A stretch of 64,000 nucleotides of DNA, from positions 12,868,992 to 12,932,991 of the forward strand of contig CM032804.1 of assembly GCA_019155185.1 (NCBI GenBank), written 5' to 3'. Positions 30,351 to 43,540 of the stretch are shown piece by piece (positions within the stretch are counted from its first letter, which is position 1; each line of letters opens with the position of its first letter). Made by a program: the position numbers and the translations under genes. A model generated the notes under the pieces. That model searched no databases and was not told where the DNA came from. It was given only the letters and a program-made list of their open reading frames with translations. This stretch comes from Beaufortia kweichowensis. Its lineage: Eukaryota; Chordata; Actinopteri; Cypriniformes; Gastromyzontidae.

Positions 30351-31536
30351 AGACATAGTGGTAATCCTGTCCAGAGCAGAATATAATCTCACTGCAGACA
30401 CAATAGGGAAGCAAGGTCTCATCTGAGGGAATTTGGCAGTGTCTCTCACTGAACTAAAGCCTTTGATGTCAGAGTCCTAATACGGTCTGACATAACAAAT
30501 CCATTGTGACGGGTCGTAGACCGGTAATGACTTATGCCCAAGCTTTACTGTTTAGCAGTATACTCCTCTGTGATGAGCAGGAGTTGAAAAGATGAATAAA
30601 TCAAATGTATGAGAGCAGAATTTTAATGCACACTGGAGTGTGTGATCACTTTGAGTGACAGGGAGTGAAATTACCAGCACTGTTGAGAAACTACAGCTGT
30701 GGGTGGCTGAATGGGAAGTGCATTAAACTGCTCTACTCCACTGTACCTTTACTGCAAATGTGAAGAGGGCCTAATACAGTCATTACTGGTTAATGCCACG
30801 TCCCATTCGAAGGGGAAAGTCAGAACCTCAGAGTTCCCGCTAGGTACAGTGTAAAAGAGCACCACTTGAAGTTAAGAGCTCATGGAAACTTTACTGAGAT
30901 GTATGATGTCATGCAAATATGGCTGCACCTAGTGAATCACATGCACTATTTTGAAGCAAATTAGATACAATAAAGAGTGACAGGATAATTACATTGTACT
31001 CAATAATAAAACCTGTTTAGCAAACATGGACAGGTGTGCAACCAACGTCAATATTTTTGTTTATAACACCTGCAGAATGAAAAGTAGAAGAGCATAGTTA
31101 AATATTCTCTGCAGTTTGGTTGCTGGGAAACTTATTTGTTGACATTTTAACATATTATCATTCGTATTTTGGGATTGGAGATTTAAATGTAAGAGTAGAC
31201 TATATGACATTGAGTGGAAGGTCAAGATGTCAAGTTGCACAACAGTTATACCATTATGGTTATGCATAAAGGTAATATCCTCCTCACTTTTAATTCGTTT
31301 TTTCCACCATACTTTATCATTGGTCAAATATGCATATTTTCATTTAGTGAATTTCAATGTCTTAGCCTTGTGTGGTGTTCTAATCTTTGAGAACCCATTT
31401 CAATATTTACTGAAAGTTATACATTTCTTACCACATTCATTTATTCAAGATTAATGCTTTTTATCACCAGATTTCTTTGCATTTTTAATGCATTTTTACC
31501 ACAGAAAATTAATTGCACTTTTTACATAAATGTGAT

Positions 31537-31585
31537 TTAAAGGAATAGTTCACCCAAAAATTGGACCCTTAAACTCATGTGCATT
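31537..31585 (+). repeat. 'TAGTTCACCC'-family repeat, 5' head only
   Basis: 'aaaggaatagttcacccaaa' followed by 'aattgg' and 'ctcatgtgcattc'. It is a clean match to the first 25 or so bases of the family, after which similarity fades. Confidence 0.55.
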
Positions 31586-32861
31586 CTAGTCACACAATTG
31601 TATATTCTCTCTGTTTATGTCTTATTGGCTATTTTGCAAACTTTCAGTTACGTTTTGAATGGAGTTTCTGAATTATGGTGCAGAATTGCTTGTATATCTT
31701 GATGATGCTTACTAGCAGCAGGTGTTTACTACTGTACCTTCTGTAGGATGTGCTTTATCATGAATAAGTCTAGACTCCAGTACCTTATTGCTTTTATAAA
31801 ACAGTTACCACATAATACAAAAATTAAAGCCGAAAAATATGTTTCAATGCAACTTTCATTAAGTAAAATCTGTAAAAGTCATCCTTCCGCTGGCAAAATA
31901 GTCCCTGACAGACTGTGCTATATGTTAACGTTGCTATATATAAATATATACACATGATGATCTACAAACATCAGTTTTGCACAAAGATGTGGTGTGTCTT
32001 TGTTTAATGGTGTTTTGGCACAGTCTATCTGAAAATGCTGATCCTAGATCAGATATTTGCTGCAGCCTGTTTGGCGTAGATAAAACTGTGAACAATCTTC
32101 AGCAAAAACAAAGTGATAGTAACAGATGGTGTCCACAAACAAGTACTGTATCATCTATCAATAAATCCATTTATGTTTGAGAGGTTTCGCCTCTTAAGAG
32201 AAATCGTGCCTGAAAGAAACAAGGATGACCATAAAATACAGCAGTCAAGTCTCAGCTCTGCTTTCATCTTGTGCCACTATCTCAGCTGGGTGACGGTGAA
32301 GCTTTGCAGATGACCTCAGGCTAACATTACGCTCATGAACGGATTTCAGCGCAAGGCCAAAGATTAAAGTGTTTTTCTGTTATCGGAAGCACAAGGTGAA
32401 TCCTAAATTCATGAGGCGGGAAAGATACAGAAAATAAACTAGAAAAACATCAAGATTACACTAGGAACCAAAAGGAGCCATAAAGGCTGTGTACTAGATT
32501 ACAAATGTTTAACATTGTATTAGGGCATGTTGAGTTGTGGTGTGTTTTATTCTGCTTTGTTCTCCATTTCTTTTGCTTTAGTACTGTATGAGCATTCAAG
32601 TCACAACGTAATGATCCATGAGCTCGAAAGAAACCGCTTAGCATCTGATGGTCAGGATATGGCAGAAAATATTTGTACTCAGCATTTATGATTATGACTT
32701 CATTTGAATACCCCTGAGACATGGACTATAGAATAATTCTGCCTGAAAATGTTGAATTACTAGGTGGACTAAACTGTAGTTGGTGACATTGCTAAATGCG
32801 ATAGCCATCACCTGCTGCATAGGGTTTCTTTAATAAGGTAATTCTTTCATAGACGACCTTA

Positions 32862-33160
32862 ACTTTTTTCAATTTTGTTATGTTGCAGCCTGATATTACA
32901 ATCATTTAAATTTAATCTTGTGTGTGCCTTTCCAAATCATGTCTAATCAATATAATGTACCACAAGTGGACTCCAATCAAGTGTGGAAACATCTCAGAGA
33001 AATGGAAGGCACCGAAGCTAAATTTCAAGTGTTGTTGCAAGGGGTCTGAATGCTTATGCCAATGTAATATTTCAGTTATTTACAGATCAATTTACAGACA
33101 TTTCTATCATTTTGTTTTCGCTTAGTCATTATGGGGTACTGAGTGTAGATTAAAGATTAG
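32862..33160 (+). mobile_element. Tc1-like transposon deletion derivative
   Basis: The left end 'cttttttcaattttgttatg' / 'ttgcagcctgatatt' resembles the inner terminal repeat of fish Tc1-like elements. The right part retains 'ggtctgaatgcttatg', 'ccaatgtaatatttcagtt', 'tctatcattttgttttcgct' and 'agtcattatggggtactgag', 'tgtgtagatt'-like words typical of the 3' end of such elements. The transposase region is missing, so this is a non-autonomous, diverged copy with no coding capacity. Confidence 0.7.
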
Positions 33161-36100
33161 TTATGTAGAAACATCTAAAATCATTAGAGATTGAGATTTT
33201 ATCACATCCAAGACCTGCACAACATTTTGTCAACCATACCAGACATTACAGTCCTGATGTTAGTTAAATAACAATTACAGCAATAGTATCCTTCAGTTGT
33301 AATAACGGCTATCCTGGTCTAGTTGTTAACAGAATTAATGCCGGTGGGCAGATTAAAAAACCAATTTGGATAAAAGGTATCAATGTCTTGCTGTCAAGAT
33401 AGAAGTGCTGACACATTTACTAGAAATGCATTCAATAAAAGCTGTTTTGGAGAAGGAGAAGTAGTACAACGACCTCTTATTTATCAACATCTTACATATC
33501 ATTCCTCAGTTTATGACCCCTACTATTGACCTTCTTCTGGGAATACAGGCTCATACTTCACTCAATAACTTGTTAAAACATGCTCTTGAACATAAAAATG
33601 TCAAACCCCCTTTTACATGATAACCAGGCAAATCTTAACCCCTTGAATATACTGCAGAATAAATGTTTTTCTTTGACTCAAAAGATGCGTCGTGGTCTTC
33701 TCTTTGTCCCTAACTCCCAGCTCTTTTTCATCTTTCCTACTTTCTCTACATCTTTGTGCTCCATCCATTTATCTACCTCTCCCTCTACAGTTCTCTCTCC
33801 TACTCCTGTGTGACAGCGAATGTGTGTTTTCACCTCTAATTGGTTAAGAGACTGGAGAGAAATTGGCTCAGTCTTGTCTGCTCTCAGTGGAGGGTGACTG
33901 GGCGGCTCTCACCAGAGTAAATTGTGCATGGAGAGAGTGTAATTGGGCTGTTAGGGTTGGAACATTCTATAATAGCACACAACCCTCAGATTCAGGCTGT
34001 GTACAAACATCACAATTCTTTTCAATCACTCCGAGATGTCACAATGAATTATTCCAGCCACCGCTCAGGAGCACGTTGTGTGAAATTCGCTTTCAATAGC
34101 CGGACTGGTCTGCGCAGAATATTACTCTAAAAAATTAATGCCAGCTCTTATATTTATGTCAGGCTCACCTAGACTGTTCATTAGTATGAAGTTTGATGCA
34201 GTTTAAAACATTTTCTGCCCAAGAACCACCTACTTAGATGGGAAGAGACTAGCTAACTGATCATACTTTTTACCCAATAGAATGTCACCAAACTGTTATG
34301 ATGGATCTGATGGTGCGCAATAACACTTGCAGGTTTTGTGTCAATAAAGCGTTGATGAGATAAACAGTAGTCTTAACTCTTGGCATCTTGCCATTTATTC
34401 TGTTCATTCATTGAAGGAACACTTTTTGGTGAAAGTTTAAATAATTTTAGTGCATGCAAAATTTTGTTTCAGTCAGGCAAATGGTCTGACTATGGTCTAA
34501 AAAGTAACATTTTCAGAAACTTTAAAAAGGTCACGTAAATTTTAATGCTTAATAACGTTTTTTTTTATTCCCAAAGCTTTGCAAGTAGAGTATGCACAGA
34601 TGAGCCACACTAAGTTTACTAGCAATACACAATTGTTTGTGCAATACAATACTGTGCAATACTGCATTTTTCACTAAAGTCGATGTTCCCTGGAAACAAA
34701 CAGAAATACATGTAAGATGACTTCATTAAAAATTGACCTATCAATAATAATTTGTATGAACTGGTAATAAAAATGGTTTATGTATGAAATACCATAATTA
34801 TGCCAACCTTTACGTTCAAATGTCCCATTTAAAAAATGAATTGCCTCGGTCAGGGTATTATGAATTATGAATTTCAGATGCGTTTGCTGTCAGGTGATTC
34901 ATTGCTTTCAATAAGCTGCACATGGAGGCTTCTTCTTTGTCAAATATATTCACTCAGCGTATGCACATAATGACACTCTGTCATTCAGGCCGTCATCACA
35001 AAATGACCAGAACGGATCCTTTTTCATTTTATATGAGCTAATGAATTTCTCCACTGTACTTCCATCGAGCTTGACTGTGGCTAGGATCAGGGCCAAGGAC
35101 TTTGACCTTGCAGCTGCTGGAAATTTATTGGGTTGTGAATGGCTTTCAACTGCAGCTCTGACTGCTGTCAAACTACCATTAAACAGATTGAAATCGTTAA
35201 ACAATGATTTACTGTAACACTGGTCAAGACATGTTAAAAAAATCTGATCTTGCCATGTTACAGGTGATTCAATGGATAAACTGTGACTGACTAACCTCTT
35301 TTGTCAATAACATCTTTCTTGATATCATATTAAGCTACAAAAAAGAAAAATGAAAGGACAAGGACATTGGTAGATATGCAATCATCACAGATTTCATCAT
35401 CACATTTTATTTTGAACAAATATAAAATATATTTTCATGCTTAGTCAAAATGATCTGTGGTTAGTCATTTATTTACCTGCAGGTTTGGACAAAAAAATAG
35501 TTTGGCCCTGTTTATGTATTCTGTGTTTCGGTGTAGAGATGTAATCCACTGTTTTTTAAATCTATGAAGAAGTTTGTGTCTGATGTCTTTGGAAGTGTGA
35601 CGTGTCTCCCTATGGCCCATTGTCAAAAACACTCACTTGTGCTGAGCAAAAGAGCATAGCAGTGTTAAACAGTGCCAGATCGCCTAGAGCTAAAGATGTC
35701 TATAAAAAAACTGTGACGCGGCTCCGCTGAGAGAAAGTTCTGGGGGGGAATATGAAAGAATGTTGCAGATTTCTTTTTTCGCCCACTTGTTCTTGTGCGT
35801 TTCTGGATAGATGGACTTGGATAGAAGAATGTTTTTGGTCTCTGAGGAAGAAACACTTTAGAAACTCTGAAAATAGAGGCAGACAATAAGCCAAACTACA
35901 TCGTTTAGGAAAAAAGGCAAACTTTTATATTTTTAATTAATTATTTTATAGCCATGGTGACCATTGACCAAATTCATATTTGTTTATAAGGTATGTGCCG
36001 GTATGTGCATTTCAGAAGCCATCACTGACGTAAGACTTTATTGCTTTTGTGTATCAATTTAGCTCCCACCTTAGAGGATTATACATAAATATTTCAAGAT

Positions 36101-39100
36101 TAACATAAGTGTTTTTAGCACTGAACGTGTAAGACACTAAAATACTGTACAGTAACATGAATGAAGGAGGACTTGATGACAACACAGATTTTTTTATTCT
36201 CCACCAGGGCTGTGGGATTTGTTTCCATAGCACAACTCTATGAACTTATTAAAGAAAAAAATGCCTTGGGGTTTACTGTGAATGTTCCAGATTCAGTATA
36301 AGAAAACCTCTCTTCGCAGTATTTGTGATATAACATCAGTCACCACAGAAATTACTGTTAGCTAATTCTTTAGTTTGATCAAAAATGCAATTAGTCAAAT
36401 GATTACAGAGGATATTTATTACCAGTTTAACTGTAAGTGTAGTTTGTTGTATACATACAAATTGTTAGTAATGTTGTGTTTTTTACTGCAGTGCATTGTT
36501 TTGTGTTTTGTACTCAAAGTATTGTATTCGTTTATCTGGGCAATTTCATGCAAATGCCAATTTCTAAAATGCAGATGCAAATGTCAATTTCTCTCACAAT
36601 TTTTTATGTTTAAAGCATGATTTTTCATAGTCAGGTAAAGTGCTGTTTTCACAATTGTCACATCCATAACAGTCCATATTCCTCATAGATGAACACATGA
36701 AAATAACAATTTTATGACTTTTAGGACTGAAGAGTTTTATCTCTTCTCCATTTGTTGGGTATTATTGTTTCTGGTTTGTGTATTTTCATTCACAGAAATC
36801 CTACAAAGTATGTTGCCTCTCAAAAACATGTTCTTTTTTTTGTCACATCCATAATGCATATATATTTTCATTTTTTAGATAAATAGATAACTTGTGCATA
36901 CACTAGATGTCTGGACTCTATCAACAGCGGTTATGAAAATATAAACAAACTTCAGTATATTGGTAATAAATACATTCTATGAGAATTTAGATTTCAAGTT
37001 TTGACTGAAGATTTATAATCACATTTATAACACCCAACTAATAACCTGTGGTTAATGACATTGTCACAAATGCTGTCAACAGAGCTGCATTTTATTTTCT
37101 TTAAAGAAATAATGGTGATGAGTAATGGCTTGTGGGGATTAAACTAGCAAAAATCTAGTTCTAGCCCTGAGTCTAAAATACTACAACACATCCTTCCCAC
37201 GCACATATACACCAGAGACCAACCTAGAGATCCTTCCCTTGAGAGTTTCTAAATGGGTCAGCGAGGGGTGTGGCTTTTATAGACGTCTGATTAGCATGAA
37301 TTTGCATCAATGCGTGTGATGAGCTAAAGGGAACGGTTCCTCTCCCACCTTAAAGGGGATTTCAGTGTCACGCTTTAAGCAGAGTATCATTAAAATCCAT
37401 ATTTTATGACTCCTACAGAGAAGTGTGCATAATACTTTATCTGTGCTATGCAGGCTGTTACCCATCAAATTTATGAGAATTGCTTTGGCATGCTTACATG
37501 AAGAGTATGGTTAAACCTTCACACATCCAAAAGCGTAAACATGCATCATTAGGGGTTTATGGGATTCAGCATTACCAGCGTAACCATCAGCACACTGAGG
37601 TTGCATTTGCAACATGTTAAAATGTTTTCTACAGAGACAAAAATTCAATTTCAAAAGATTATTTATGGAAAATAATACCTGATAATTTCACTCATCATTG
37701 ACACTTGGAGTGTGATTGTGCAATCTCCATGCACCAATTACCATTGCTCAGACAAGCTAAACTAAAGGCACAGATCCAGAATATTGCACAGCTGGATGAG
37801 TGTGTATGTGAGTATGGAAAGCATTCTGCAGTGAACAAACACGATTTCATGCAGGGAACATGCTTCATTTTGGAGCAAACAGCAGTACAGGGCTGACTTT
37901 TAAACAACAACTGCCTCGACTCATGCCCTATACTGCTGCATAGCTCGAAGACAACAACACAACCTATTTTCAGCTCACCCAGTTCTGTTCTGCACTTCAT
38001 CCCTAGGGAGAATAGAGTCGTCATAACTTTTAACTCTTGTGTGAGGAACAAAAAGGTATTGCAAAGGTCAGTCAGCAATGTGTGATGTGTCTTAGTGTCC
38101 CACTAACATTTTCTTTAAATTAACTACAAATGAGGAAATGAGAAAAATTATGAAAGATTTTTTCGTTAAAATGTAAATATTTACCCATATGCGGTTAAAA
38201 AAGGTAATAGTTTGAAATGTAAATCTAATGTATGACATCACTGAATTTATTACATAATGTTTTTTCCTTTATTAGGAGTATTTCAGACTTTATAGTAAAT
38301 AATTGTTTTATTGAACTAGTCCTTTAATCTGCAAATATGACAGAGCTAAAAAAGGGTGAAATCTCAGCAGCAGGTGTAACATCCCGTGCCGAGTTACAAG
38401 TGGTTAGTGCAAAATAAGCATGAGATCCATCAAAAAATTATTGTACCTAATGTCGTAAAGAAAAAGATTTTTGCAGTGCAAGCAGGCCATTGTTTTCCCA
38501 TTCTGCCCTCTTGTTCTGAGAAAGAGCTTTAAATAGCTTAAGTGGCAATTCAAGCAATGAAAGAGGTTCCTGACAAGTCTAACAGGCTTTAGATCAACAT
38601 GAGAAAGCAACTGTCCGACAACAGGTCCGCATGATAATGGCTTCCTCTCATGTGTCTCACAGACGCTCTCTTACATTAAGCCAAGGGTGTGCATTTGTTT
38701 GTTCGTGTTGATAAGGCACGCCGCTGTTTTTCTGGTGTCTATAAAGCTCTCTGTTCCTACTATATCTCCATCAGAGATGAGGCTGAGCGATCACAGTGAC
38801 GGCTGTAATTTACAGCAGGATAGATTTAAGGTTGGAGAGTGGATTACAAATATTGATTGCCTCTTTGAAACTCCATAGCTGGTTTTCCTCTGGCTTAATA
38901 GTTTCAAGCAAACAAATGCCGGCATTTGCCACACGAGTTCAAATTGAGCATGCGTTGCTGAAAGCTATTTCGAGGTTAACTCAAGAGACATTGAAGACTA
39001 TTTATTTATTGATCTTCGAGCAGAGAAACTCTCATAACGCCTCTTGCTCATAAAGCTATCTTTGCAATAAAAACCCTAGAGATAGAGATTATATTGGCAC

Positions 39101-42100
39101 ATCAAGAACAAAAAAGTGATACACAGGGTGCAAAAAAATGTGTGTCAAGAATTAAAGGACATGCCACAAATACTAGCAATGAGAATACCATTAAATATGT
39201 TTGATCGACTAACATAAAAGTAACATGTCATAAAATGTTGGTAGCATATAAAATATCAACACAGCTACACAATATATTTAAGATTAGATTAGACATGTCC
39301 TGAATTAAAAGACGTTTATTTGATGGGACTGTAAAAAGTAACTACTATCATAGCCATGGCGTTTTTACAAGGGATTTGTGACATCATCCAAAAGGGAAAG
39401 TTGCTTAACACAATTATTTAAACAAATATAATCTACTTTTACTGTTTATATTTTGTGTATTTTTAAAAAGTTTCTGTTGTATTAAACTATACTTTTTGTC
39501 TTCATGGTTACACTTGGCTGCTTATTCAAACCAGTTTTCCCAGAAATCGACCTGTCTGTCTATTACATTTTATAAAAGTAAACAGAGTCCATTTTTTGAT
39601 TTTAAGGTTAAATTTAGTATAAAACATAGAATGTATTATTATGAATTAATATAAAGTAATAGTTTTTTTCTACATAGCACACATCACAATGTTATCATGC
39701 CTCAGGCTTGCAAGAAATGAGCATTTCTGGCTTGACTTTAAAGAATGACCTTCTCAAACCTTTTGACCACTCAAAAGGTCAAAGCTAATTTCCTCTCCTA
39801 CCACCCTGTGATCATTCACGCTCAGTTATTATGTCATAATGAAAGTTCAGAGTCCACAGTGGTGTTCAGTGAATTTTCCTCTGCCGGACTGACTGCATGG
39901 GTCAGTGGAGGCCTATTCTTGTTTCATTAGAATGTGTAATCAGCAACATATTCATCATGCTGATTGATGTGTTCAATACGGCAGGAGGGAATTCGCTATT
40001 TTTTCATATCTTATTACCTCCAAGTAATCTCCATCAATTCATCTCACACCCAGGACCAGAGCATGAATTAAAGCCTGGATGACAATATGCCTTGACATTT
40101 ACATCTATTTTCTCAACTTAAAAGCATTCACATACAGTCGTATCTTTGCACATATTGCACAAATACATTGCCTTTTTTTAGTCAATACATATTCCATTCA
40201 CGTATGTCTGCCAGATACTCTATTTCATCATTCTCCATATTTCATTAACATAGCTGCAAATATTTAAAAAATAAAAGGAAAACGAAACTCATACTGTATA
40301 ATATTTGGTTTGGCCTCCTGAGTTAAATGGAGGCCTGTATGTAAACCCTACACTAACCATTTGTTGAAACAGAAAATATATAATAATAAATATAATATAT
40401 AATAATAAATATAATAATAAAATACTAATACATTTTTTTTAGAGTTCATGCACTTTTGTAGCCTATTCTTGGACAATGCAGTTTAATGAATGTGGAGGAT
40501 TCAGTTCAGCTGAAAATCTTATACAGATATACATATATTCCTTACTGTTTACTGTCTTTCTGCCCTCCTACACTGTCATAATTTTCAAGATTTTCTGACG
40601 GCAGAGCTAATGTTTTCAGCCCTCTCAAAATAAAGATCTGTCTGCACGTCTGTACTGAAACATCAATAAGCACAATAGATCTGTCACTCTGTGTGCAGAG
40701 ATAGCAGCAATGTCAGGCACCTTCAATGTTTCTGTAAGATTTATTAGATTTCTGCTCTAAACTACAGTATGAATGTTCCTCTCACAGAGAAACCAATGCT
40801 AAAAATGACAACAAAACACTCTCCAAAACAGATAAATAAAGCCCAGACCTCAGGCGTCCTTCAGTCAGTCCAATAAAAGTGCAATGTTTAATTAAATTAA
40901 TCAGAATTCCTCTCAGAGCAATAAGAGAAAAATGTTATTTGTAAAAATAATCTTGATAGGGAGTTTTTGGCAGAGAGGGAGACTGGGACAGCTTACTCAC
41001 CCTCCACTTCCAATAGAAAGTCCAAAATTCATATCTGCCAAGTGCCAAATGCAGGAAAAATGAGGAGTAACTGGCCAGTCGGCCTGTAACTGTGTTTGTA
41101 ACATACTGTAATGCATTTTTAAATCACAGTTTTTATTTGTTTGTTTTTGTTGGGTGGATATACAAAAGTAGTGGCATGAGACACAAATAATTAAAGAGAA
41201 ACTAATTTACTATAAGACATTATTAAGTTTCATAAAATTCCCAGCCAAAAAAGAGACATAATGCCATTGCCTCTGTAAAGATGTTTAACACAATTTTATC
41301 TGTAAAAATAACTCATTAGTTTACATACTGTATGCAGACAGTAGATTTTCCAAAGTACAGAGATATTTATTTTTAAATATTAAGTAATAGAATACATGAA
41401 CTAGAGATAGGCAGATGTCTCCTCCAGACAGTTAAGCAGATACATTTCCAAACCAAATGAAAAACATGGAGTAATCAACCTGAAGACACGCTCCTCTGGA
41501 CCTCCGCCAGTGTCTAATAATCCGCTTATATGTTTACACTTTTCATTTCATGGCCTTTTTCGAGTCAATACATTCATTGAGCAGTTTACTTACGTCTGTG
41601 GGGCTTGTAGCATATTGAGAAAGCGTATTTATTCATACATTTATAGATGGGGCTTTCAAGCTCACTGTGACAAATGCAATGCATTTTCTGTGATAACCTA
41701 AGACGAGGTTGCAGCAGTCAGCCAGCGGCCAGTGAGCGTGACACAGCTAACTGGATTGAGATGGAGAAACATTAGTGGTCTGCTGGGGCCACTAGCGGCG
41801 GCTTTAACCACGTGCTTACTGAAATGCTCCAACCCACCGGGTTGAACACTCTGAACTGTGATGGTAATGTTGTTTATGAATGTTGAACAGACAGCACAGA
41901 ACTCACCAGAAAGTGTTGATGCATCAGAAATGCAGTCTAAAAATCACTAAAATTGACAAAATTACTTGACTGATATTTTACTTTGGGGCCAATTGGCTAG
42001 CATTTAATATAACTGATATTAAAATATTAAATGTTCCAACTTGTCTATCAACAGCGAAGTGAATTTGGTGTACATGTAAATAATTGTATTAATTATATTT

Positions 42101-42209
42101 TTTTATAATTATATTAGTAATATAAAATAAAATATAATAAAAAGCATAATAATAATAAACATGAATATACTGTAGTAAATATAAATCATAGTAAATAATA
42201 CTGTATATT
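33161..42209. other. 9-kb intergenic stretch, no gene seen
   Basis: AT-rich DNA without a supportable gene, RNA gene or complete transposon. Three stretches (about 33800-34130, 38640-39065 and 41700-41850) are less AT-rich, low in simple repeats and look like candidate conserved non-coding DNA. An A/T-only run of short 'aataataaatata' motifs is at about 40375-40432. Confidence 0.55.
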
Positions 42210-42365
42210 CAAAATAAATATATTTTATTAAATATTTTAATTAACTTTTACTTTTTAATTATACAATATCAATTACAATATCAATATGCAAAATAAATAT
42301 ATTTTATTAAATATTTTAATTAACTTGTACTTTTTAATTATACAATATCAATTACAATATCAATT
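42210..42365. repeat. 79-bp AT-rich tandem duplication
   Basis: 'caaaataaatatattttatt' begins at 42210 and again at 42289. The two 79-bp units are almost identical (one unit has 'aacttttac', the other 'aacttgtac'), and the second ends in 'caatatcaat'. Near-identity implies a recent duplication. Confidence 0.92.
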
Positions 42366-42600
42366 GCTGCTTTCTTTCCAATTCTCTCTCTATTATTTCT
42401 ATACTTCTATATTCTATTCTTAAAAAAACCTTCTTGGCTATGTACACTGCGCTTAGGTTAACTAGTTTTACTGCACTTAGACATTGATGCTTTCTTGTGG
42501 TTTAACTTCATAAAGAGAGATATGTATACTGTATACAGTAAGTATTGATTTAAAAATTGAATTGAATTGCTATTCATATTTATAAAATTATAAAGTTATA

Positions 42601-42765
42601 AAGAACCTTTAACATCAACACTTTCTAATTCACAAAAGGCTCTTTGTAGTAAAGTGTTCTTTATAAAAGGTGAAAAAGAAATGGTGCTTTTAAGAACCCT
42701 TGAGTGAAGGGTTTTTTGAGGAACCAAAAATTGTTCTTCTGTGGCATCACCTTTAAATAGTGTAC
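42601..42765. repeat. 'AAGAACC...GGTTC' dispersed fish repeat
   Basis: 'aaagaacctttaacatc', 'ttttaagaaccctt', 'aagggttttttgaggaacca' and 'aaaattgttcttctgtggca' follow the order of a palindromic repeat I recall in fish genomes ('GGAACCAAAAATGGTTCTTCTATGGCATC'). The boundaries are approximate. Confidence 0.5.
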
Positions 42766-43369
42766 ATCATTTAAACCTTATTTCCTGACCAGTGACTGAT
42801 CTAATAAAATGACATTACACAATTACTGTACATATACTTAAATCAAACATTTCAGATAAATATCTTGGTCATCATTCTGTGTAAATGTAAATGAGAGTGA
42901 AGCCCTGCACCTCTGTACTTCCTCTGGTGCATCGGTATGTGTATGTATAATCTCTCATTAGCAGAATCACATTCTATGGCTCTCAGAGGAACAGCTGCTG
43001 CAGGAAAATGCAGCACCATCTGGCCTCCAGTACACAGTTTGCAAAGTTTCCAAAACTAGTATCCATAATTTCATTTGTAAACTACTGTATATAGTGAAAA
43101 ATGTCCCGAAATTAGCTGCAAGATCTTCATCACTGTCAGATGTTGTGGTTTAACAAGCTTGTACTTTAGAGTGTAGCTCATGTAAGATATTTAATTAGAA
43201 ACTAGAAGAGTAAAGTTTGTTAAGAAAAACGTTTAATGCTGCATTGATAAAGCCTTAGCTAGATGTTTAATACTGTTATTTATATATAATGTTTATACAC
43301 CTTATTATGTTTAGTTGCATTTTAAAATATTGTTTATTGTATGAAATGATGTAAAGGGCTTACTACATG

Positions 43370-43540
43370 GTTGCTAGGGTGTCCTGAGGGGTTGCTAGGC
43401 TGTTGTTGTCCTGACTCATTGTTAAAGTGTTGTTAGGAAGATGCTAGGGTGTTCTGGTTAGTTGCTAGGGTGTTGTTAGCTGGTTGCTATGGTGTTTTGT
43501 CTGGTTGCTAGGTGGTTCTTTGTGGCTGCTAAAGGCGTGT
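43370..43540. repeat. 'GGTTGCTAGGGTG' minisatellite
   Basis: At least six imperfect copies of a 20-30 bp unit: 'ggttgctagggtgtcctgag', 'gggttgctaggctgttgt', 'gatgctagggtgttctggtt', 'agttgctagggtgttgtta', 'ctggttgctatggtgtttt' and 'ctggttgctaggtggttct'. Spacing varies, so it is degenerate. Confidence 0.85.

Larger units (their letters stand above)
28746..32861. other. intergenic DNA, no gene seen
   Basis: Mostly AT-rich sequence. It contains repeat fragments at 30180-30350 and 31537-31585. The plus and minus open frames at 28735-29099 overlap each other and lack any family signature. Confidence 0.6.

Noticed and set aside
37695..38078. 127-codon minus-strand frame
   Set aside because: It is the longest non-repeat frame outside mgat5b, but I see no domain, signal or splice context. 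It is kept out pending a conservation test.
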